NCBI GenBank assembly: GCA_031292555.1
Contig: JARLGV010000030.1
Location: forward strand, 62,001 to 126,000
DNA: 64,000 nucleotides
Direction of reading: 5' to 3'
Origin: Fimbriimonas sp.
GTDB lineage: Bacteria > Armatimonadota > Fimbriimonadia > Fimbriimonadales > Fimbriimonadaceae
Within the stretch, counting starts at the first letter, position 1. Each line of letters opens with the position of its first letter. The position numbers and the translations under genes are program-made. The notes beneath the pieces were generated by a model, which made no database searches, was not told the DNA's origin, and saw nothing but the letters and a program-made list of their open reading frames with translations. Positions 19,311 to 28,354 of the stretch are shown here, one piece after another.

Positions 19311-19708
19311 TTCAAGACTCCTAACCGTTCTTTGGCCTCGTCCGCCGTTATCTCCCCTCGCTCCAACTGATCCAACAGCTTGCGTTTCTTGTCCGCCGCC
19401 TTGTCCCTCTTGACCGGCTCTTCCTTCGGAGGATGGAGGTCGAGGGCGTCAAGCAAGCTGTCAAGGCGTGCGCGCACCGTCGGATAGCTAATGCCAAGTT
19501 CCCGTTCCACGCTATTCAGCATTCCTCTGCAACGGAGGAAGGTCTCCAGAAAGGCCTGCTGCTCCGGCTCGAGCCGAGCATAACGAGGAATCTCGAATTT
19601 CCCTCGAATCGTAATCCCGCTCTCTTCACCGGCGACTTCACTGATGTAAAGTTCGCCGCCGGTTACCGGATCGTGAGCGGGCACCTTATGGAATTTATCC
19701 TTGCTCAT
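19307..19708 (-). CDS. DUF2089 family HTH protein
   Basis: 133 residues. An N-terminal segment (CDP-type Cys pair absent here) is followed by IPRYARLEPEQQAFLETFLRCRGMLNSVERELGISYPTVRARLDSLLDALDL, a helix-turn-helix that defines DUF2089, then a basic tail ending with the same 'ERGEITADEAKERL' helix type as its partner. Probable transcription factor for its own operon. The start has TAATAT (minus, 19715-19720) exactly six bases upstream, so the mRNA is likely leaderless. Pairing of DUF2089 with DUF4097 recurs in other phyla. Confidence 0.85.
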   Translation of the reverse strand: MSKDKFHKVPAHDPVTGGELYISEVAGEESGITIRGKFEIPRYARLEPEQQAFLETFLRCRGMLNSVERELGISYPTVRARLDSLLDALDLHPPKEEPVKRDKAADKKRKLLDQLERGEITADEAKERLGVLK

Positions 19709-19714
19709 TGATCC

Positions 19715-19720
19715 ATATTA
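19715..19720 (-). promoter_or_regulatory. -10 element TAATAT of the DUF2089 operon
   Basis: TAATAT-GGATCA-ATG on the minus strand: a -10 hexamer with a 6-base gap to the start codon. No good -35 is visible. Confidence 0.55.
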
Positions 19721-19857
19721 CGAGAATTTGATTCGAACGTTGCGCAGTCCTAGGAAAAGTTTAGATGTTCTTTGGAGAAGTTTAAGAGTTAAGGTCGGAG
19801 AGACTTGGGCAACAACGTATTTTGCCCTATATCGACCCCGAGGATCAGGGCAAGCGG

Positions 19858-19863
19858 TAGACT
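19858..19863 (+). promoter_or_regulatory. -10 element TAGACT of M32 carboxypeptidase 1
   Basis: TAGACT-TTCGCC-ATG, a 6-base gap, no Shine-Dalgarno sequence. Leaderless signature. Confidence 0.5.
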
Positions 19864-19869
19864 TTCGCC

Positions 19870-21348
19870 ATGTCTTCCGCACTCACCGACCTCAAGACGC
19901 GACTCGCTGACGTCAACGCGCTCCACGCTGCGGTGACCATCATGGATTGGGACCAACAGACGTACATGCCCCGAGGGGGAGCGGACGCCCGAGCTCAGCA
20001 CCTGGGCATCTTGAGCCGGATGGCCCACGAAACCCTCGTCGCCGACGACACCCGCACTGCTCTCGACAAGGCAACTCCGGAAGCAGAGGACGACGAGGCG
20101 ATGCTTCGGGTCGTCCGTCGGCATATCGACCTCGCTACCAAGCTGCCTTCATCGTTAGTTGAAGAAAAGACCAGGCTGGCCGCGATTGCTCACGAGCGAT
20201 GGGTAGAAGCTCGCGCGAATTCCGATTTCAATGGATTTGCCGCCACGCTCGAGAAGATGTTCGACATCGCAAAGCAGGAGGCGGAGTATCTCGGCTACAC
20301 GGAGCACGTGTACGATGCCTTGCTGGATCAGTATGAGCAGGGAGCAACCGCCGCAGAAGTTCGAACAATGTTCGAGTCGATCAAGGGCCCCCAAGTCGAA
20401 CTCGTAAAGGCGATCTCGGAGCAACCCCAACTTGACGACAGCAAGCTGTATGGTCACTGGAACGAGTCCGACCAGAGTGAGTTCACCCAGATGCTCGTCA
20501 AGTCGATAGGTTTCGACTTTAACCGAGGGCGTCAGGACACCGCACCTCATCCCTTCTGTACGGGCTGGTCGGTTGGCGATATCCGCCTCACCACGCGGTA
20601 CAAACCCTATATCGGAAGTGCCATTTTCGGCTCCTTGCACGAAGCGGGCCACGGCATGTACGAACAGGGCTCCCCAATGACATGGGATCGGACACCCTTG
20701 GCAGGCGGTGTTTCGCTCGGCGTACACGAAAGCCAATCGAGAACATGGGAGAACATCGTTGGCCGCAGCAAGCCGTTCTGGAGTCATTTCCTCCCCGCCC
20801 TTCAAGCCAAATTCCCTGCACTTTCCGGTTTCGACCTCGATACCTTCTATCGTGCGATCAACAAGGTCGAGCCGAGCTACATCCGAGTCGAAGCTGATGA
20901 ACTGACGTACAACCTGCATGTCCTCGTCCGATTCGAGATCGAATGTGACGTGTTAACAGGCAAACTCGCCGTTAAAGATCTGCCGGAGGCGTGGAACGCC
21001 AAGTATGCCCAGTATCTCGGCATCACCCCGCGAAACGACGCCGAAGGCTGCCTTCAGGACGTCCACTGGTCCATGGGTTCGATCGGATACTTCCCCACCT
21101 ATTCGATGGGCAACCTGCTCAGTTACCAGTTCTGGCATGCCCTTGAGAGAGACGTTCCAGATACCGAGGAACTGATGGCAAAGGGTGAATTCGCCCCAAT
21201 CCTGGGATGGTTAACCGACCATATCTATTCCGCCGGCAAACGCTTTACGCCCAAGCACCTGATCAAGCGTGTTACCGGAAAGCCCATCGGAGCCGACGAC
21301 TATTTGGCGGGCCTGGACAAGAAGTATCGAGAGATCTATCGGCTGTAG
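19870..21348 (+). CDS. M32 (Taq-type) metallocarboxypeptidase, copy 1
   Basis: 492 residues, mostly helical, with the zinc site HEAGH (HExxH) at about 258-262 and the downstream family motifs HESQSRTWENIVGRS, YIRVEADELTYNLHV and GSIGYFPTYSMGN. Removes C-terminal residues from peptides in the cytoplasm; no signal peptide. Length is normal (about 500). First of two tandem M32 genes about 50-60% alike by eye. Start is fixed by the TAGACT box six bases upstream. Confidence 0.95.
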   Translation: MSSALTDLKTRLADVNALHAAVTIMDWDQQTYMPRGGADARAQHLGILSRMAHETLVADDTRTALDKATPEAEDDEAMLRVVRRHIDLATKLPSSLVEEKTRLAAIAHERWVEARANSDFNGFAATLEKMFDIAKQEAEYLGYTEHVYDALLDQYEQGATAAEVRTMFESIKGPQVELVKAISEQPQLDDSKLYGHWNESDQSEFTQMLVKSIGFDFNRGRQDTAPHPFCTGWSVGDIRLTTRYKPYIGSAIFGSLHEAGHGMYEQGSPMTWDRTPLAGGVSLGVHESQSRTWENIVGRSKPFWSHFLPALQAKFPALSGFDLDTFYRAINKVEPSYIRVEADELTYNLHVLVRFEIECDVLTGKLAVKDLPEAWNAKYAQYLGITPRNDAEGCLQDVHWSMGSIGYFPTYSMGNLLSYQFWHALERDVPDTEELMAKGEFAPILGWLTDHIYSAGKRFTPKHLIKRVTGKPIGADDYLAGLDKKYREIYRL

Positions 21349-21382
21349 GTAGTTCTCACGATAGATTCGATCTGGGAGTATC

Positions 21383-21436
21383 ACGGCACGACTGCCTTTG
21401 GGCCCAACGTGGAGAAGGCGAACCTAACCGTGCCGT
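21383..21436 (+). other. Nested inverted repeats between the M32 genes
   Basis: ACGGCACG (21383-21390) pairs with CGTGCCGT (21429-21436). Inside, GCCTT (21394-21398) pairs with AAGGC (21415-21419). No T-run follows, so this looks like an RNA structure in the spacer (attenuator, processing site or leader) rather than a simple terminator. Confidence 0.4.
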
Positions 21437-21459
21437 AGAACAAACGTCTCCGGTGAAGC

Positions 21460-22953
21460 ATGAGCGAGTCATTCGACAACCTGATTAGGCAGTATCGCGA
21501 CATTAACGCACTCAACGCCGCTATCGGCCTGATGAGTTGGGATCGCCAGGTCTTGATGCCGATCGGCGGAGCGCAAGCTCGCACTGCTCACATCGAGATC
21601 CTGACGCGCAAGGTGCATGAGCTGATGACGGGCGACGAGCTCGCCCGAACGCTCGAGACCGTAGAACGGACTACCGAACCCGGTTCGGTAGAGGCGCTTC
21701 AAGCTGCCGCTTTGCGACGCGAAGTCAATATCGAATCCAAGCTCCCGGCCGAACTCGTCGACCGAAAGGCGCGCATATCGTCAGACTCATACGAAGAGTG
21801 GAAGGTGGCCAAGGCGACCAACGACTTCTCGCGAATGATCCCGTACTACGAGCAACTATTCGAAATTGCCGGCGAAACGGCCGGGTTGCTCGGATACAAG
21901 GATCACGTTTACGATGCGCTAATTGACCTCTACGAACCTGGCGCCACTTATGCAAATGCATCGGCGATGTTCGAGGCCATCAAGTCGCCGATCGTCGGAT
22001 TGGTCGCACGCATTCGACAAGAGGGTGAGCCGGTCGATGATTCGCTGTTGTCTGGCAGGTGGGACAAGGACCGCCTACGAGATACTGCGGAAGCAACCAT
22101 CGGCGCCATCGGATTCAAGTTTGACCGGGGACGCCTCAATATCGCTCCCAACGCCTTCTGCATGAACCTATCATGCGACGACGTTCGGATGACTACCCGT
22201 GCGAGCGATCACATCAAAGGCATCCTCTCATCCTCGCTTCACGAGATGGGCCACGCGCTTTACGAACAGAACTCACCTAAGAAATGGGATCGAACTCCGC
22301 TTGCCGGCGGCGTTTCACTAGCCGTTCATGAGAGCCAGTCGCGCCTTTGGGAAAACATCGTCGGCCGGTCGAAGGGATTCTGGAAGCACTTTCTTCCTTC
22401 CTTCCAAACGGCATTTCCTAGTTTGGCCCCCTATAATTCGGATGGTTTCTATCGGGCACTCAACAAAGTTTCGCCTGAATTCATTCGGGTTGGCGCCGAC
22501 GAGTTGACCTACAACCTTCACATTCTTGTTCGTTTTGAACTCGAGGTGGAGATCCTCACCGGGCAGATACAGGTCAAGAATCTTCCGGATGCGTGGAACG
22601 CGAAGTACTCAGCGTATCTGGGGATCACGCCACCGACGGACACACTCGGTTGTCTGCAGGACGTACATTGGAGCAGGGGATCGGCGGGATATTTCCCCAC
22701 TTATACAATGGGGAATCTGATTGGGGGCCAAATCTGGGCAACGCTCCGCAACGACCTCGGAGACACCGACGAACTCATGGCGAAAGGTGAGTTTGGCGCG
22801 ATCCTCGAATGGCTGTCCGACAAAGTCTATAGCAAGGCCCAGACGAGAAAACCCAAGGAACTGATCGCCGACATCACCGGTCGCCCAATGGAAGCGGCGG
22901 ATTGGCTGAGTTATGCCTCCGCGAAGTTCAAAGAGATCTATCGCCTAGTCTGA
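21460..22953 (+). CDS. M32 (Taq-type) metallocarboxypeptidase, copy 2
   Basis: 497 residues, a paralog of the preceding gene with HEMGH as zinc motif, HESQSRLWENIVGRS, FIRVGADELTYNLHI (the Glu of EADE is Gly here) and GSAGYFPTYTMGN. Same predicted cytoplasmic carboxypeptidase role, possibly with different residue preference. It starts 111 bases after copy 1; the gap holds nested inverted repeats. A weak GGTGA precedes the ATG. Confidence 0.95.
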   Translation: MSESFDNLIRQYRDINALNAAIGLMSWDRQVLMPIGGAQARTAHIEILTRKVHELMTGDELARTLETVERTTEPGSVEALQAAALRREVNIESKLPAELVDRKARISSDSYEEWKVAKATNDFSRMIPYYEQLFEIAGETAGLLGYKDHVYDALIDLYEPGATYANASAMFEAIKSPIVGLVARIRQEGEPVDDSLLSGRWDKDRLRDTAEATIGAIGFKFDRGRLNIAPNAFCMNLSCDDVRMTTRASDHIKGILSSSLHEMGHALYEQNSPKKWDRTPLAGGVSLAVHESQSRLWENIVGRSKGFWKHFLPSFQTAFPSLAPYNSDGFYRALNKVSPEFIRVGADELTYNLHILVRFELEVEILTGQIQVKNLPDAWNAKYSAYLGITPPTDTLGCLQDVHWSRGSAGYFPTYTMGNLIGGQIWATLRNDLGDTDELMAKGEFGAILEWLSDKVYSKAQTRKPKELIADITGRPMEAADWLSYASAKFKEIYRLV

Positions 22954-22981
22954 TATGGTCCGAAACGCCGAGTCCTAACGC

Positions 22982-23890
22982 CTACTCCCTCGGATGGGCT
23001 CGACGGTATTTATCTCGAACCTCGCTCAAGTCAAGTTGAGTGTAGATCTGGGTTGTGGCGATACTCTCATGCCCAAGAAGTTCCTGCACGACACGTAGAT
23101 CGGCGCCACCTTTTAGAAGATGCACTGCGTATGTATGACGCAGCGTATGAGGGCTCACTCCGTCCGGCAGCCCAGCGCGCGCAGCATAGCGCGTCAGTAC
23201 GTCGTATGCTGTCTGCCGCAGAAGATTCTTCCCGTGGTCGCTAAGCAGCATCCGAGCATTGGCTCGCTTGGCCAAAAGAGGTCGTGCTTCGTTCAAATAT
23301 CGCATTAGCCAGGCTGCCGTCTCTTCCGGCAGGGGCACTCGTCTGACCTTTCCTCGCTTGCCCAACACGCGCACCGACCTCGTCTCCGTTTCGAATTCGG
23401 CTATCTCCAATTCGACCGCTTCGGAAATGCGCAACCCCGCCCCGTAAATCAATTCCATCAACGCACGATCGCGAATTCCGTTCGGCTTAGCGAGATCCGG
23501 CAGTGCCAGCATCGCCTGCATGTGCGCCTGAGTCAATGCTTTCGGTAGAACTTTTGCCTTCTTGAAGCCGCCTGTCGAAGGCAAATCGGCCTTCGGACCC
23601 TCCCCATTTCGTTTGAGGAACTTGAGGAATGACCTTAAGCCGCTGATCCGTCTTTGGGCCGTCGTCTGAGCGACCTGGGCGCCGAAACTCGCCTCGTACC
23701 TAAGCACGTGAGGCGGCTCGACTTGCTGCCACCCACCAAGCCCTAGGCCGCGAAAGAACGTGGCGGCCCGAAAAAGGTCGCCATGATAGGCGAGAATCGT
23801 GTGCTCGCTAGCGCCCTTCTCCACCCGCAAGTGGTCGAGAAACCAATCGATCTCCTCCTCAAGCGGCAGTCCTTCGTCGAGTTTAGGCAT
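22982..23890 (-). CDS. Tyrosine recombinase XerC/XerD family
   Basis: 302 residues, normal Xer length. N-terminal SAM-like core-binding domain (about 10-95: FLDHLRVEKGASEHTILAYHGDL) and C-terminal catalytic domain with Arg in GAGLRISEAVEL, Lys in the GKRGKVRRVPL hairpin, HTLRHTYAVHLLKGGADLRVVQELLGHESIATTQIY with His, Arg, His and nucleophile Tyr. Most likely the housekeeping recombinase resolving chromosome dimers at dif; no prophage or cassette flanks it. Whether it is XerC or XerD cannot be settled here. AAGGT precedes the start. Confidence 0.9.
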   Translation of the reverse strand: MPKLDEGLPLEEEIDWFLDHLRVEKGASEHTILAYHGDLFRAATFFRGLGLGGWQQVEPPHVLRYEASFGAQVAQTTAQRRISGLRSFLKFLKRNGEGPKADLPSTGGFKKAKVLPKALTQAHMQAMLALPDLAKPNGIRDRALMELIYGAGLRISEAVELEIAEFETETRSVRVLGKRGKVRRVPLPEETAAWLMRYLNEARPLLAKRANARMLLSDHGKNLLRQTAYDVLTRYAARAGLPDGVSPHTLRHTYAVHLLKGGADLRVVQELLGHESIATTQIYTQLDLSEVRDKYRRAHPRE

Positions 23891-23944
23891 TTTGGACCTT
23901 CTGCCTAATCTGGACGAATGGCTCGATGCCTTTGAAGCGAATCG

Positions 23945-25690
23945 TTACTTCTTCCGCTTCCACACCAGCACGGCGGGCTGGACGTATTCCATGTCGTGCG
24001 TCATCGGCCCAATGTCCCCAAACCGCTGATCCAGGTCGTAGTGCTGCTGAAGAACTTCCATAAACGCCTTGTAGTCGCGGGCAAGTGCCTTGCCGGTTTC
24101 AGATACGTCCGTCCGGCCCTGAAGTCGCTCAGCGTCTTCGTATTCAAAACTGGAGCATGTCACAGCGTTCGGACCAATATCAGTCACCAAACGCTTGTCG
24201 AACTGAGTTGCCCTTCCGTCGGGATTGCGATAGTACGTGACCTTTGGTTCAGTCGCTGCATCCATGTCGGCATCTCGTATCGATCTCTTCATCGCCCGAC
24301 TCGCCGTACTGTTCGTGAAGAGCGGAGGCGACCAGAACCAGGGGTCTTCCGGCAAACCCACTAAGTAAGATTTGTCACCTTTCGCCTGTTCCTTGAGGTA
24401 GCGAGCCGCCGCATCCCGAGGGTCTTCGCCAACCATGTAGCCTGTATAGCGCGTGGTCCCCATCAACCCCCCGCCATCGACGCCGCCGATCGCGAGAATT
24501 CCGGCGGCGACCACGAACCTACCGTACCGCTTCTGCTCCAACCCTTTACCCACTGCCCAACCGCACCCGACCGAGAGGGCGATGTAGAGCGGGAACGTGT
24601 AGCGCATGAACTTGGCTTCTGCCCTGCCGATTACGATGTAGTACGGGATGAAGAAAGCTAGCAAGGCGATCGCCCACACTCGGCGCCGATAGGCGCAGAA
24701 GCATAACGCAGCCAATCCCATCAAGGTCGCAAAAGTGCCAAGGCCCTGCAGCAGGTTGCCGAAATGGAAAAGAAATCCGTTTGCCGTACCTTCGAACACG
24801 AGGCCGTGTCCCGTTGAGGTATGCGCCATCTCGTAGGTGAAGTCTCGCTGGAAATTCGACGAATCCAGCAACACGCCAGGAGTTGCGACGACAAATGCCA
24901 AGAGAGTCGAGGCCGTCGCAACCGCCGCTTCTTTGGCGAACGTCTGCCTCCGAACCAAGAAAAGCACGGTAAGAATCGTGAGAAGGCCAAGCAATCCGGT
25001 GTACTTCGTGCCTCCGCTCAGTCCGGCGAATACGCCGGCAAGAACGATCCACTTCATCGCCTGCTTTGGCGAAGGCGGGTCCTCGCCATCCTGTTCGATC
25101 ACCTTCAACGCAAAGAGGGCGCTTAGCGAAAGTAGCAAGACGGCCGAGACGTCCACCGTCTGGAATCGGGAGTGAACCACGTGCGCAGGAGAAAACGCTA
25201 GAATCGCAGCCCCCGCCAGACTTCCATAGAGACTTGTGAGCCTTCTCAAGATACAGAAGACGACGACGACCGTGCCGGCTCCGGCCACTGCGCTGATCAG
25301 GCGGCCCGCCAGGTTGCACCGAGCCACGTACGACCAAACCGAGTCTTCGTTCTTCGGATCCATACCACCCGTATAGGCGGCCGTCATATCGCTTGCTACC
25401 CGCAATGCAGTGAGATACAAGGTTCCATAGTTATAGAAGCCAGGAGTGAACTTGAACTGGGTCGGCTCGATCTGTTGGCTATACGCGAAGATATCGCCTT
25501 CATCCGGATGGTAGCTCTGGTTATGAAGGTCGTTCTTTAGGCCCCATCCGATGCCGATAACACGTATCGCCAAAGCAACGACGAAAACGGCCAATGGGAT
25601 CAGCTTCCGGAACGTCAACCTTGCGGACGAGGAAGGTGCGGGCGTGGGTTCGGTACTCATCGAAGCGATCGGCGCTGCCCCAGGCAGCAT
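23945..25690 (-). CDS. GT39/ArnT-like membrane glycosyltransferase
   Basis: 581 residues, about ten or more membrane helices. The first periplasmic loop carries YHPDEGDIF, with the Asp-Glu typical of GT-C lipid-linked-sugar transferases. The long hydrophobic middle (VVVVFCILRRLTSLYGSLAGAAILAFSPAHVVHSRFQTVD) matches the PMT_2 domain. The soluble C-terminal 170 residues probably form the periplasmic domain. It likely moves sugar from a polyprenyl phosphate to protein or lipid outside the membrane. Start could be 25690 or 25660; a TATACT box at 25708-25713 (minus) would give 25660 a normal leader. Target unknown. Confidence 0.8.
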   Translation of the reverse strand: MLPGAAPIASMSTEPTPAPSSSARLTFRKLIPLAVFVVALAIRVIGIGWGLKNDLHNQSYHPDEGDIFAYSQQIEPTQFKFTPGFYNYGTLYLTALRVASDMTAAYTGGMDPKNEDSVWSYVARCNLAGRLISAVAGAGTVVVVFCILRRLTSLYGSLAGAAILAFSPAHVVHSRFQTVDVSAVLLLSLSALFALKVIEQDGEDPPSPKQAMKWIVLAGVFAGLSGGTKYTGLLGLLTILTVLFLVRRQTFAKEAAVATASTLLAFVVATPGVLLDSSNFQRDFTYEMAHTSTGHGLVFEGTANGFLFHFGNLLQGLGTFATLMGLAALCFCAYRRRVWAIALLAFFIPYYIVIGRAEAKFMRYTFPLYIALSVGCGWAVGKGLEQKRYGRFVVAAGILAIGGVDGGGLMGTTRYTGYMVGEDPRDAAARYLKEQAKGDKSYLVGLPEDPWFWSPPLFTNSTASRAMKRSIRDADMDAATEPKVTYYRNPDGRATQFDKRLVTDIGPNAVTCSSFEYEDAERLQGRTDVSETGKALARDYKAFMEVLQQHYDLDQRFGDIGPMTHDMEYVQPAVLVWKRKK

Positions 25691-25883
25691 GTGTCGGACT
25701 GCCAGATAGTATACGCCTCATCCCCTCCCCCCAAGCGGTCCACCATCCATGTTCGGAGATGGGCCCTCTGCCCTAAGTCAGGCAAATCTGGCGTCGCGCT
25801 GAACTTCCGGGAGAGGACCTCGTCTATTCAACCCAGCAGGCATCCTAGTCTGAACAGAACTAACAAAGTTGAAGGAATACAAG

Positions 25884-26207
25884 ATGAAAATTAAGTCGAT
25901 AGTGATCGCTCTAATCGTATTTGCAACATGCATTTCGTTGTTGCCAAGTGCTCTCGGCCAGGAAGTCCATCGCCGGCTCGACCGCCAACACATGCGGATC
26001 AACCAAGGTTTACGGACCGGGAAGCTAAACCACAATCAGGCCAAAAGGCTGCGTGAGACCGATACCAAAGTTCATGCGCGGGCGGTGCGGGATCGAAAGC
26101 ACAACAAGGGACGACTTACTCCGGCCCAGCGCCATCGCCTCAATCACACCCTCGACAAGAACAGCCGCCGCATCTGGAAGGACAAGCACTCCAAGCCCAA
26201 GCACTAA
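25884..26207 (+). CDS. Small basic secreted protein, function unknown
   Basis: 107 residues from ATG 25884, chosen because AAGGAA lies 8 bases upstream and a clean signal peptide follows (IKSIVIALIVFATCISLLPSALGQ). The mature part is strongly basic with two similar helical units (RINQGLRTGKLNHNQAKRL and DRKHNKGRLTPAQRHRLN), each with a Gly-Leu-Asn/Thr-Pro turn. This repeat type occurs in small periplasmic proteins of Proteobacteria, of unknown function. It may bind nucleic acid, polysaccharide or metals, which is inference. No operon partner. Confidence 0.65.
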   Translation: MKIKSIVIALIVFATCISLLPSALGQEVHRRLDRQHMRINQGLRTGKLNHNQAKRLRETDTKVHARAVRDRKHNKGRLTPAQRHRLNHTLDKNSRRIWKDKHSKPKH

Positions 26208-26248
26208 GGGACCGTCGTCATCGCCTCGATTCCTGGCAGCCAACCCGC

Positions 26249-26254
26249 TACAAT
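26249..26254 (+). promoter_or_regulatory. -10 element TACAAT of the 680-residue gene
   Basis: TACAAT-CGGGTT-GTG with a 6-base gap. It supports the GTG start at 26261 and a leaderless mRNA. Confidence 0.5.
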
Positions 26255-26260
26255 CGGGTT

Positions 26261-28303
26261 GTGCTGCCTTTCCTATGTGTGACGGCCCTCCAGCCAACCG
26301 TAAGCGACGACCGCCCCCTCGTATTCTGCTGCTCACCGGAAAACGATCTCTATCGAGTCTTGAGGCGCCAACGCGCGCACATAAGCCGGTTTGATTCAGT
26401 CCCGGCCGCCCTAGATTTCGCGCCGCCTATGTCTGGCTTGCTCATTCTCAACGGCCAAGAAGAATCCCCCGTTCAGCTTGCGGTGGCTCGAGCAAAGCGG
26501 CTCCACGTCTACACGGAGCTCTCGCCTGCTCCCGGTTCCATCAAGAAGATCGAATGGGAGCGTGTGGTAGTCGGATCGAACGAATTTGGGGCGGACCTTC
26601 CGCCGGACCGAATTCTGTCCATCGGGCGCATGCCGATCGCAGTTCGATCCGTGCCCGCCCCGCTTCTCTCGGTTGCCCGGGTCGCAGGTTTCGATAGCCT
26701 GGCTTTTGGAATGCCCCCCATTCGATTCCCGCTACTATGGGTGGAAAGCCCTGAGATCCTCATGGCTGCCGGCCCACTATCTGATTATTCGACGGCTCGG
26801 TTTGCTCCTGCGAAGGCATGGAAACCGGTGGTGCGATTCATCGTCCGATGGCTGGGAGCGCCCCTATCGGCAAACCGACTCGTTTGGGAACCTGCCGTGA
26901 TGCCTGCATACAGGGCGGATGAGGCACTTCGACCTCGGTTCGAAGCAGTAGCGGCCTCGCGAGGCGCCGCCTGGTTTTCGAAGTCTCGTCTGATCCTGAA
27001 GCCTCAGGATCTCCTCGCGTACAACGATGCCGATCGCTGGAACGACCGAGTCGGCCCAACGCCAGTTGGAAATGGTGACGGCAGGCTGGGAATCCTGGAG
27101 GGTTACTCGTCGGCAATCGATACGCATGGAGACCAGCCGGTGCGGTACTACCGCCGTGCCGACTGCAATGCGGAATCGGCGATGGCGCTCTCGCTGGCCG
27201 GAAGCCCGGGGCAGCGAGCCATCGGAGAGAATATTGCAGACTTCATTGCGCTCAAGAGCGATGTCCTCCATAGGGACCCGGACAAGCAGTCGTATGGCCT
27301 GGTCGGATGGAACGATCTCCCAAACAACCGCGGGACATTCTACGGTGACGACAATGCCCGATATATCCTCGGCTTGATCGGCGCCGCCGGGGCAAACAAG
27401 ACGTCGCGCTGGGACGACCAGATTCTAAGATGCATCCTTGCCAACTTTCGCACCACGGGAAAGCTTGGTTTCCGTGGCGACGCCCTATCCGAGGGCGAGA
27501 TCGAAAGTCTCGGGTGGAGGCACTTTTTTGAGGCACCGACCGTGAACATGGCGCCTCACTTTGAAGGATATCTGTGGGCTCTATACCTATGGGCGTACCA
27601 GAAGACTGGTTATCTTCCACTTCGAGATCGCGCAGAGGCAGCCATCAAGAAGGTCATCGAGGCTGGAGAAGACGCTTGGACATGGACTAACGGATCGCAG
27701 CAGGAACGTGCTCGGATGCTCCTGCCGCTGTCCTGGCTCGTACGAGTTGACGACACGGACGAACACCGGGCCTGGTTGAAAGCGATGGTCGCCAAGGTGA
27801 TCGCATACCAGGACAAATCGGGAGGCATCCGTGAGGAGTTTGGAGATCTCTCACGCGGGATAGCCGGCCCGCCACGCACGAATGAAGCATTCGGAACTGG
27901 AGAGACACCCTTGATCCAGGAAAACGGCGATCCGCTTGCGGACATGCTTTACACCTCCAACTTCGCCTTTTTGGGTCTGCACGAGGCTGCGGCCGTCACC
28001 CACGATCCTCAGATCCAGCGCGCCGAAGATCGCCTCGCCGAGTTCCTTTGCCGGATCCAGATTCGATCACGGGAACATCCCGAGTTCGACGGAGCCTGGT
28101 TCCGCGCCTTTGATTTCGGCGATTGGGATTATTGGGCAAGCAATGCCGACTTAGGCTGGGGGGCGTGGAGCATCGAGACCGGCTGGAGCGTCGCTTGGAT
28201 CACCTCGGTCCTAGCTCTGAGGCAACGGCGCCTCGCGTTTTGGGACGTGCATCCGGGGTTCAATCCGGATCTCGGCTTGATTGAACAAATGCTAAAGCAA
28301 TGA
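26261..28303 (+). CDS. Six-hairpin glycosidase-like protein, family not identified
   Basis: 680 residues beginning at GTG 26261. An N-terminal hydrophobic stretch (LPFLCVTAL) is weak as a signal peptide. Residues 20-240 look like a Rossmann/flavodoxin-like or amidotransferase-like domain (LVFCCSPEND, GLLILNG, and later strands). Residues 290-660 are helix-rich with motifs recalling (alpha/alpha)6-barrel glycosidases: YYRRADCNAESAMALSLAG, GTFYGDDNARYILGLIGAAG, HFEGYLWALYLWAYQKTG, SNFAFLGLHEAAAVT, WGAWSIETGWSVAWI. Probably acts on a polysaccharide or oligosaccharide. No close family is recognised. Single gene ending in a hairpin over its stop codon. Confidence 0.6.
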   Translation: MLPFLCVTALQPTVSDDRPLVFCCSPENDLYRVLRRQRAHISRFDSVPAALDFAPPMSGLLILNGQEESPVQLAVARAKRLHVYTELSPAPGSIKKIEWERVVVGSNEFGADLPPDRILSIGRMPIAVRSVPAPLLSVARVAGFDSLAFGMPPIRFPLLWVESPEILMAAGPLSDYSTARFAPAKAWKPVVRFIVRWLGAPLSANRLVWEPAVMPAYRADEALRPRFEAVAASRGAAWFSKSRLILKPQDLLAYNDADRWNDRVGPTPVGNGDGRLGILEGYSSAIDTHGDQPVRYYRRADCNAESAMALSLAGSPGQRAIGENIADFIALKSDVLHRDPDKQSYGLVGWNDLPNNRGTFYGDDNARYILGLIGAAGANKTSRWDDQILRCILANFRTTGKLGFRGDALSEGEIESLGWRHFFEAPTVNMAPHFEGYLWALYLWAYQKTGYLPLRDRAEAAIKKVIEAGEDAWTWTNGSQQERARMLLPLSWLVRVDDTDEHRAWLKAMVAKVIAYQDKSGGIREEFGDLSRGIAGPPRTNEAFGTGETPLIQENGDPLADMLYTSNFAFLGLHEAAAVTHDPQIQRAEDRLAEFLCRIQIRSREHPEFDGAWFRAFDFGDWDYWASNADLGWGAWSIETGWSVAWITSVLALRQRRLAFWDVHPGFNPDLGLIEQMLKQ

Positions 28304-28336
28304 AGCGCGGGTCCCATTGCTAGAACTCGCGCTTCA
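28301..28336 (+). terminator. Hairpin at the end of the 680-residue gene
   Basis: TGAAGCGCG (28301-28309, including the stop codon) pairs with CGCGCTTCA (28328-28336). The T-tract is weak. It lies between converging genes. Confidence 0.5.
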
Positions 28337-28354
28337 TTGAAGGTTCGACCATGT

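Noticed and set aside
22982-23890. Tyrosine recombinase as a prophage or island integrase
   Set aside because: Length and motifs are those of Xer proteins, and no att-like repeats, phage genes or tRNA target flank it.
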